From Polaromonas sp. (GTDB taxonomy: Bacteria > Pseudomonadota > Gammaproteobacteria > Burkholderiales > Burkholderiaceae_C): a DNA stretch of 10,754 bases. The position numbers were made by a program, and so were the translations under genes. The stretch spans positions 1 to 10,754 of the forward strand of contig JACMQR010000033.1 in the NCBI GenBank assembly GCA_014376885.1, given 5' to 3'. Below, one piece after another: positions 6,339 to 10,754 of the stretch; position 1 is the first letter of the stretch; the number at the start of each line of letters is the position of its first letter. The notes below the pieces were generated by a model, which had not been told where the DNA came from, made no database searches, and saw only the letters and a list, made by a program, of their open reading frames with translations.

Positions 6339-8144
6339 TCAAGGCTGCTTGCCCTCTGGGCTGGCCGGCGCATCTGCCGCGCGGGCCGATTCAACTTCCT
6401 GCAGCGCCCGCCACATCACCTTGCCCGAGCCGCTTTTGGGCAGCGCATCGACAAACTGGACGACCCGCGGATATTTGTAGGCGGCCATATGGTCCTTGCA
6501 CCAGTCGATGATGTCGGCTTCGCGCACCTGGCCCTTGGCGCTGGCCCGCAGCACGACGACGGCCTTGACCGACTCGCCCCGGTAGACGTCGCGGGTCGAG
6601 ATGATGCAGGCTTCCTGAATGGCCGGATGGCGAAACAGCAGCGCCTCCACCTCGGCCGGCCAGACCTTGAAGCCTGACGCGTTGATCATGCGCTTGAGCC
6701 GGTCGGTCAGGAAAAAGTAGCCTTCGCTGTCCATATGGCCGAGATCGCCGGAGCGGAAAAAGCGCTTGCCGTCCAGCTCGATGAAGGCGGCGGCGGTGGC
6801 CTCGGCGTTTTTCCAGTAGCCGGAAAAATTCTGCGGCCCGGACATGACGATTTCGCCCTGCTCGCCCTGCGGCAGTTCCTCAAGGCTCAAAGGGTCGATG
6901 ATGCGCGCGTCGGTGCTGAGAAAAGGCACGCCCAGGCACTGCTGCTTGGTGGCGTCGGGCGGGTTGCTGTGCGACGGCGCGGCGGTTTCGGTCAGGCCAT
7001 AGCCTTCGGCAAAGCGCAGGCCGTACTGCTCCCACAGCCGCTGGGCCACCGCCTGCGGCATGGCCGCGCCGCCGCCGCCGATGTACACCAGGCTGCTGAC
7101 ATCAAAGCTCGCAAAGTTCGGGCTGGCCAGCAGGTCGATCACCATGGTCGGAATGTTGGTCCAGTGGGTCACGCGCCAGGCGGAGATCAGGCGGCCGGCC
7201 AGTTCGCGGTCCCAGCGCGGCATGATGACCAGGGTGGCGCCGCCGTAGATCGCTGCATGCATCACCGACACCATGCCGGTGATGTGGAACATCGGCACGA
7301 CCGACAGCACCACGTTTTCAAACGTGCTGTTGCCCCACAGGCAGCTGGCGACCGCGTTGTGCATCAGGCTGGCATGGCTGTGCATGCAGCCTTTGGGCAG
7401 TCCGGTGGTGCCGCTGGTGTAGGGCAGCACGGCCAGGTCCTGGGGCAGGCTGGTGTGTTCGGGAAGGTAGCTGATGTCGCTGGCCGCCACCGCGTCCGGC
7501 CAGGCCATGACCGCGCCGCCATCGAGCTCGGGCAGCGGATGCCGGCTGCCCAGCCAGTCTCGCCAGGCCTCGGGCATGACGGACGGATCTTGCGGCTGCG
7601 AGCCCGGCGCTGCGGGAGACGCCATGGCATCGCTGTAGTGGGTGACGATCAGGTGCGCCAGCCGGCTGGCCGGCGGCAGTTCGGCATTGGCCTTGCCAAG
7701 CTCGGCCGCCAGGTCGGCGGCGGTGATGGCCAGCTTGACATCCGGATCGGTGATGTAGTGCTTGAGCTCTTCAGCCCGGTTCATCGGGTTGACAGGCACC
7801 ACAACCGCATCGACCCGCAGAACAGCAAAGTGGGCAATCACCCACTGCGGGCAGTTTTGCAGATTGAGCAGCACCCGGTCGCCCTTGCGCACGCCCAGGC
7901 GATGCAGCGTTGCCGCCAGGCGCTCGGCCTGCTGCAGCACTTCGCCATAGGTCAGCGTCTGGTTAAAAAATACCAGCGCCGGCTTGCCGGGAAAGCGCAG
8001 CGCGCTGACGGCCAGGTTGTGCCACAGCGACGTTTGCGGCGGCGTGATACTCAGCGGCAGGCGTTTGGGCCAGAACTTGTGGTGCAGATCGTGCCTGACC
8101 TGCGCACTGGCCACGGGCTGCTCGGTGGTGGTGATAAGGGACAA
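6339..8144 (-). CDS. Long-chain acyl-CoA ligase (FadD-type AMP-binding enzyme)
   Basis: ATP-dependent activation of a carboxylic acid to its CoA thioester through an acyl-AMP; 601 residues, soluble. The N-domain contains the P-loop motif YTSGTTGLPKG (242-252), VPMFHITG (283-290), the GGGGAAM loop (356-362) and GYGLTETAAPSHS (381-393). The hinge region is RSGDLGHMDSEGYFFLTDRLKRMINASGFKVWPAEVE (464-500), and the C-domain has the catalytic Lys575 in PKSGSGKVMWR. This is the pattern of medium/long-chain acyl-CoA synthetases; the exact chain length or an aromatic substrate cannot be told. The start is TTG at 8144, supported by GGAG six bases upstream and the absence of a nearby ATG. It is monocistronic in this window and convergent with yaeQ. 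Confidence 0.93.
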   Translation of the reverse strand: MSLITTTEQPVASAQVRHDLHHKFWPKRLPLSITPPQTSLWHNLAVSALRFPGKPALVFFNQTLTYGEVLQQAERLAATLHRLGVRKGDRVLLNLQNCPQWVIAHFAVLRVDAVVVPVNPMNRAEELKHYITDPDVKLAITAADLAAELGKANAELPPASRLAHLIVTHYSDAMASPAAPGSQPQDPSVMPEAWRDWLGSRHPLPELDGGAVMAWPDAVAASDISYLPEHTSLPQDLAVLPYTSGTTGLPKGCMHSHASLMHNAVASCLWGNSTFENVVLSVVPMFHITGMVSVMHAAIYGGATLVIMPRWDRELAGRLISAWRVTHWTNIPTMVIDLLASPNFASFDVSSLVYIGGGGAAMPQAVAQRLWEQYGLRFAEGYGLTETAAPSHSNPPDATKQQCLGVPFLSTDARIIDPLSLEELPQGEQGEIVMSGPQNFSGYWKNAEATAAAFIELDGKRFFRSGDLGHMDSEGYFFLTDRLKRMINASGFKVWPAEVEALLFRHPAIQEACIISTRDVYRGESVKAVVVLRASAKGQVREADIIDWCKDHMAAYKYPRVVQFVDALPKSGSGKVMWRALQEVESARAADAPASPEGKQP

Positions 8145-8411
8145 GGAAGGCTCCAGACAACATAGGCCCTACAGGCTAGCCGGAGATTGAAAAATACACA
8201 TTGGGGAAGCTCCCGAGCCGAGTCACCTGGGGGACGCTTTGCAAGCGCTCACTTTTTATGAGCTGACAAGCGTTGCCTGAATTGCACCACCATCCCTTTT
8301 TGCCGTCAAACAGCGCCTGATTGCCTGCTGGTCCCGCCGGGTGCCTCGGGCGATCCGGCCAAGGCGCTTCCATGCCGCCGGGGGCTCGTCCAGACGGGTT
8401 TTGCCCGCTGG
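8145..8411. other. Spacer between the acyl-CoA ligase and the DUF305 gene
   Basis: This stretch of 267 bases must hold the ligase promoter (minus strand) and the end of the DUF305 transcript. I see no convincing gene. Notable are GGGAAGCTCCC at 8204-8214 and CAAGCGCT at 8242-8249. CAAGCGTTG at 8268-8276 resembles the latter, and both resemble motifs upstream of DUF305. A short CGGG-TTTTG-CCCG hairpin at 8395-8407 lies just after the DUF305 stop and could be a weak terminator. Confidence 0.4.
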
Positions 8412-8867
8412 CTACTGGCTCGCCTTGGCGGCTGGCTGGCCGTTTTTTGCCAGGAACCTGTCGAGCTGGGCAATTTCTTTTTTCTGCGCGGCAATGATGT
8501 CCTTGGCCAGTTTGCGCATTTCAGGCGCTTTGCCATCGCGCAGCTGGGCCTGGGCCATGTCAATGGCGCCCTGGTGGTGAACGCGCATCATCAGGGCAAA
8601 ATCGACATCGGGCTTGCCGGTCATCTGCACCGCCGACATCATGTCGTGGTTGCCCTTCATCATGGCGGGCATGTCCATGGCTTTCATGTCCTTCATGTCC
8701 TTCATGCCCATGCCGCTGGCCATGGACGACGATGGGTCTTGACTGCCCTGCATCGGGCCGGGACCGGAACTGGCCGGCGCCTGGGCCTGCGCGATAGGCA
8801 GCAGCAGCGCGGCACACAGCGCAATGGCGGCCGGCATGGCTCGGGCGGGCTGGGATTGTGATGTCAT
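8412..8867 (-). CDS. Secreted DUF305 protein, Met/His-rich (probable copper-related)
   Basis: This is a 151-residue exported protein. The start at ATG 8867 gives a signal peptide (hydrophobic core about 12-26, cleavage probably near AQAQA at 27-30). A Met-rich linker with MKD repeats follows (49-77: MGMKDMKDMKAMDMPAMM, then HDMM). The DUF305 core comes next, with the hallmark HHQGAIDMAQ (His97-His98) and the conserved MRKLAKDIIAAQKKEIAQL helix. DUF305 proteins are four-helix ferritin-like proteins often encoded beside copper or silver resistance genes. Met and His clusters are typical Cu(I)/Ag(I) ligands, so periplasmic metal binding is the likely job. A longer frame reaches 8951, but the signal peptide argues for the internal start. 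It is divergent from the CzcI-like gene; a shared regulator is plausible. Confidence 0.9.
   Translation of the reverse strand: MTSQSQPARAMPAAIALCAALLLPIAQAQAPASSGPGPMQGSQDPSSSMASGMGMKDMKDMKAMDMPAMMKGNHDMMSAVQMTGKPDVDFALMMRVHHQGAIDMAQAQLRDGKAPEMRKLAKDIIAAQKKEIAQLDRFLAKNGQPAAKASQ
8682..8708. repeat. 9-bp tandem repeat coding for MKD units in the DUF305 gene
   Basis: Three near-identical nine-base units (tttcatgtc, cttcatgtc, cttcatgcc on the plus strand) encode the Met-Lys-Asp repeat in the metal-binding linker. Slippage here could change the number of Met residues without a frameshift. Confidence 0.65.
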
Positions 8868-9136
8868 GGATGCTTGCTTTCTGTAAGGGAAAATGTAAAA
8901 AGAGTTTTTGATCGCCAGCTGCCGCTGCACGCACCCGAACCCTGGGCACAAGCGCTTTGGCAGTGAAGACTGTCACAGAAGACAACCCTGGTTTGTAGCC
9001 AAAAATCGCTGCACGGCGTGCGTGAAGAACCCTTGGCAGTGCGCAGGCCCAGTGGAGAAGATCATTTTTAAGGCTGTTTTGGCCGATCTCCAAAAGCCCG
9101 GGGAACTTTTAACAAGCGCTTGCCTCCTAATTTTTC
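8868..9136. promoter_or_regulatory. Divergent control region of the metal-handling genes
   Basis: A 269-bp spacer between two divergently transcribed exported-protein genes. It contains several inverted repeats: CAAGCGCTTG at 9113-9122 (perfect 10-bp palindrome), CAAGCGCTT at 8949-8957, GCACG-G-CGTGC at 9011-9021 and CTGTCACAG at 8970-8978. No gene is convincing here. I cannot assign the sites to a named regulator (CueR, CusR/CopR or CzcR type would be the usual candidates). Confidence 0.4.
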
Positions 9137-9559
9137 ATGCGCCGATTGTTGTTCCTTGTCCTGATTGCCCTGCTGCCTTTGCGCGGCTGGGTCAGCGACG
9201 CCATGGCAACCGGCATGGCTTCTTCCCCGGCACAGCAAACGCACCAAACCGCTACGAAATCTATAGCTGACAAAGTCCACCTGGAAAGCGCATCAGCGGT
9301 TTTTTCCCTTGACGCAGCGATGGCTCAGGCAGACCCTGGTGCAGCCGACTGCCCGGGTCATGCTTCTGGGGAACAAGCCCATGGCGCAGACAGCCACTGC
9401 GAATCCTGCAGCGCCTGCCAGGCCTGCCACACGGTCGCGTTGTCATCCGCAGCAAACGGGGCGAATACCGTTTTCCACCACCGCACCCTGCCCCGCGCAG
9501 CAGCTGCCCAGTTTGCCAGTGCCGAAGCTGCACTCGGCAAAAAACCACCGATTTCCTGA
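9137..9559 (+). CDS. CzcI-like exported protein with a Cys cluster
   Basis: This is a 140-residue protein with an N-terminal signal peptide (MRRLLFLVLIALLPLRGWVSDAMA; cleavage probably near residue 24). The middle carries CPGH (72-75), several His, and the compact cluster HCESCSACQACH (87-98), that is Cys88, 91, 94, 97 with His98. The protein ends in KKPPIS. Signal and layout resemble CzcI, the small periplasmic protein at the head of cobalt-zinc-cadmium and related RND operons, and its Comamonadaceae relatives. Its role there is thought to be regulatory or metal-binding but is not settled. The start lacks a clear Shine-Dalgarno, but later ATGs would cut away the signal peptide. It is the first gene of a set that leads into a TolC-type lipoprotein. 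Confidence 0.78.
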   Translation: MRRLLFLVLIALLPLRGWVSDAMATGMASSPAQQTHQTATKSIADKVHLESASAVFSLDAAMAQADPGAADCPGHASGEQAHGADSHCESCSACQACHTVALSSAANGANTVFHHRTLPRAAAAQFASAEAALGKKPPIS

Positions 9560-9584
9560 TCTTAGGGCCCGTATTGGGTCTGTA

Positions 9585-9599
9585 CATGCCGCCGGCATG
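9585..9599 (+). other. Short hairpin between the CzcI-like gene and the next gene
   Basis: CATGCC-GCC-GGCATG forms a 6-bp stem with a three-base loop. No T-tract follows, so it may pause or stabilise rather than terminate; the downstream genes are probably still on the same transcript. Confidence 0.35.
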
Positions 9600-9683
9600 G
9601 CTTGCTGAGGGTTTCATCCTTTGCGCGCTGGCCGGTCAACCGCGATATGTTTGATCGCACCGCTTGTATTTCAGGAGATTTTT

Positions 9684-10010
9684 GTGAGCTTTCACCTTGA
9701 TTCAACCAGGTTTGCCGCAGCCGCTTTGATTTTTACAGCCCTCTGGGCTGCCCCGGCTGGCGCGCAGACGCCGGCAACGGCACAAGCAAAACCTGTCGCC
9801 CCGGCGGCGGCCGATGCGCTGGCACCCTACCGCTCGGCGCTGGACGGCTACCAGCGCTACACCGAAGAAAAAACAGTGGACTGGAAACAAGCCAACGACA
9901 CCGCCGCGCGCATCGGCGGCTGGCGCGAGTACGCCCGGCAAGCGAGTCAGCAGCCGGTGCCCGATGTCTCTGCCCCGCCCGATTCCGGTGCTGCGCCGGC
10001 CAAACCCTGA
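9684..10010 (+). CDS. Small exported protein of unknown function in the metal-efflux locus
   Basis: This is a 108-residue protein starting at GTG 9684, chosen because AGGAG at 9673-9677 lies just upstream; the open frame extends back to 9621 without an RBS. Residues 1-28 form a signal peptide ending in PAGAQ. An Ala/Pro-rich stretch follows, then a conserved-looking core of about 45 residues, YRSALDGYQRYTEEKTVDWKQAND (49-72) and IGGWREYARQ (77-86), ending in a Pro-rich tail. There is no Cys and little His, so it is not an obvious metal chelator. I recall similar small proteins between CzcI-like and outer-membrane genes in betaproteobacterial RND clusters, always annotated as hypothetical. It probably acts in the periplasm with the pump. 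The next ATG follows after 11 bases. Confidence 0.8.
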   Translation: MSFHLDSTRFAAAALIFTALWAAPAGAQTPATAQAKPVAPAAADALAPYRSALDGYQRYTEEKTVDWKQANDTAARIGGWREYARQASQQPVPDVSAPPDSGAAPAKP

Positions 10011-10021
10011 CAGGATCAAAA

Positions 10022-10754
10022 ATGAAGACAATTTCTCGACTGACCGCCCTGGCGGCGGCCAGCCTGGCGCTGGCGGGCTGCGCGTCGGTCAACATGGACC
10101 AGGCGGTGCAAGGCACCAACAGCGCCGTGGGCTCCTTCACCCAGGGCAAGCTCGAACTCAGCCGCACCGCGCAGCAGGCCCAGGCCAGAGCTCAGCTGAG
10201 CAGCGCCTTGCTCGCCAGCCCCCTGGGCAGGGACGAGGCCGTGCAGCTGGCGCTGGCCAACAGCCCGGCGGTGCAAACGCTGCTGGCGCAAAGCTGGGCG
10301 GAGCTGGCCCAGGCCAGCCAGACCGGCCGTATCGCCAACCCGGTTTTCACTTTCGAGCGCATCCGCTTTGGCGACGAGCTGGAGCTGGGCCGGCGGCTGT
10401 CGTTTGGCTTGCTTGACCTGTTGACCCTGCCGCGGCGAATGGAAATTTCAAGAGGCCAGGCGGCCCAGGCCCGGGTCCAGCTCAGCGTCAATGTCGTCGA
10501 GCAGGTCACCCAGGTGCGCCAGGCCTGGGTGCGCGCCGTCGCTGCGCAGCAAAGTCTCGAGTATGCAAACCAGGTCAACCGCAGCGCGCAAGCCAGTGCC
10601 GAGCTGGCCCGGCGCATGCAGCAGGTCGGCAATTTCAACAAGCTGCAGCGCGCGCGCCAGCAAAGCTTTTACGCCGACAGCGCGGCCCAGCTGGCGTCCA
10701 GCCAGCATGCCAGCACCGCCGCCAGGGAAGAATTGACCCGGCTGCTGGGTTTGA
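10022..10754 (+). CDS. TolC/CzcC-type outer-membrane efflux lipoprotein (5' part)
   Basis: The gene is open from ATG 10022 to the right edge, giving 244 residues of an expected 420 or so. AGGA at 10012-10015 is a suitable RBS. The signal peptide ends in the lipobox LALAGC with the lipidated Cys at residue 20, followed by Ala, consistent with outer-membrane sorting. The mature part has the outer-membrane-factor pattern: long amphipathic helices rich in Gln, Ala and Leu (EAVQLALANSPAVQTLLAQS, then RQAWVRAVAAQQSLEYANQV), and NPVFTFERI where the first beta strands begin. It would form the exit duct of an RND pump. Together with the CzcI-like gene it points to heavy-metal efflux (CzcCBA or CusCBA), whose adaptor and pump genes would lie beyond the window. 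Confidence 0.9.
   Translation, partial: MKTISRLTALAAASLALAGCASVNMDQAVQGTNSAVGSFTQGKLELSRTAQQAQARAQLSSALLASPLGRDEAVQLALANSPAVQTLLAQSWAELAQASQTGRIANPVFTFERIRFGDELELGRRLSFGLLDLLTLPRRMEISRGQAAQARVQLSVNVVEQVTQVRQAWVRAVAAQQSLEYANQVNRSAQASAELARRMQQVGNFNKLQRARQQSFYADSAAQLASSQHASTAAREELTRLLGL

Noticed and set aside
6735..8165. A 476-codon plus-strand open frame antisense to the acyl-CoA ligase
   Set aside because: Its product is His/Gly/Gln/Ala-rich with no domain, and it lies entirely opposite an intact ligase with all motifs. Long antisense frames are common in GC-rich genes.
9251..9267. GCTAcgaaatctaTAGC inverted repeat inside the CzcI-like gene, resembling short repeats remembered from Comamonadaceae
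   Set aside because: Only four bases pair at each end, and it is translated in frame within the exported protein; too short to call a repeat element without a search.
1..10754. tRNA, rRNA, CRISPR arrays, toxin-antitoxin or phage genes
   Set aside because: I looked on both strands and saw no such structures, repeats or protein families.

Overview
The window looks like chromosomal DNA of a betaproteobacterium, probably a Comamonadaceae member (Polaromonas / Rhodoferax / Acidovorax type). The basis is the high GC content, the GC-rich third codon positions, and the overall resemblance of the RluA, HemN, YaeQ, VF530 and CzcI-like proteins to that group. This taxonomic guess is made from memory, not from a search. 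No rRNA, tRNA, CRISPR array, complete insertion sequence or phage gene is visible.

Layout. (1) Positions 1-347 hold no convincing complete gene; a frame open from the left edge to 141 may be the tail of an upstream gene. (2) 348-2266 is a compact plus-strand set: a 47-residue basic protein, a VF530-family DNA-binding protein, an RluA-type pseudouridine synthase and an SDR oxidoreductase. The second and third genes overlap at TTGA. (3) Immediately after the SDR stop codon lies a 158-bp fold-back element (2267-2424) with imperfect 26-bp terminal inverted repeats, MITE-like and not obviously assignable. (4) 2638-3786 is a minus-strand set of small stress or housekeeping proteins: DUF427, universal stress protein, YdcH/DUF465. 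(5) A 351-bp divergent control region with a 15-bp tandem repeat separates these from hemN (4138-5529), the oxygen-independent coproporphyrinogen III oxidase, followed by yaeQ. (6) A long hairpin at 6265-6300 lies between yaeQ and a convergent acyl-CoA ligase of the FadD type (6339-8144, minus). (7) From 8412 to the right edge there is a metal-handling region: a secreted Met/His-rich DUF305 protein on the minus strand and, divergently, a CzcI-like secreted protein with a Cys cluster, a small secreted protein of unknown function, and the start of a TolC/CzcC-type outer-membrane lipoprotein that runs off the window. The rest of an RND heavy-metal efflux operon probably follows.

How the genes work together. 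HemN with a divergently transcribed universal stress protein suggests a low-oxygen or stress-linked neighbourhood, but no strong FNR box can be read. The right end is best explained as a copper/silver or cobalt-zinc-cadmium resistance locus, in which exported metal-binding proteins act in the periplasm and TolC forms the outer-membrane exit. The most interesting non-coding signals are the 158-bp fold-back element and a recurring CAAGCGCTT motif in the spacers around the DUF305 gene. I see no gene set that clearly amounts to a new defence or mobile system.
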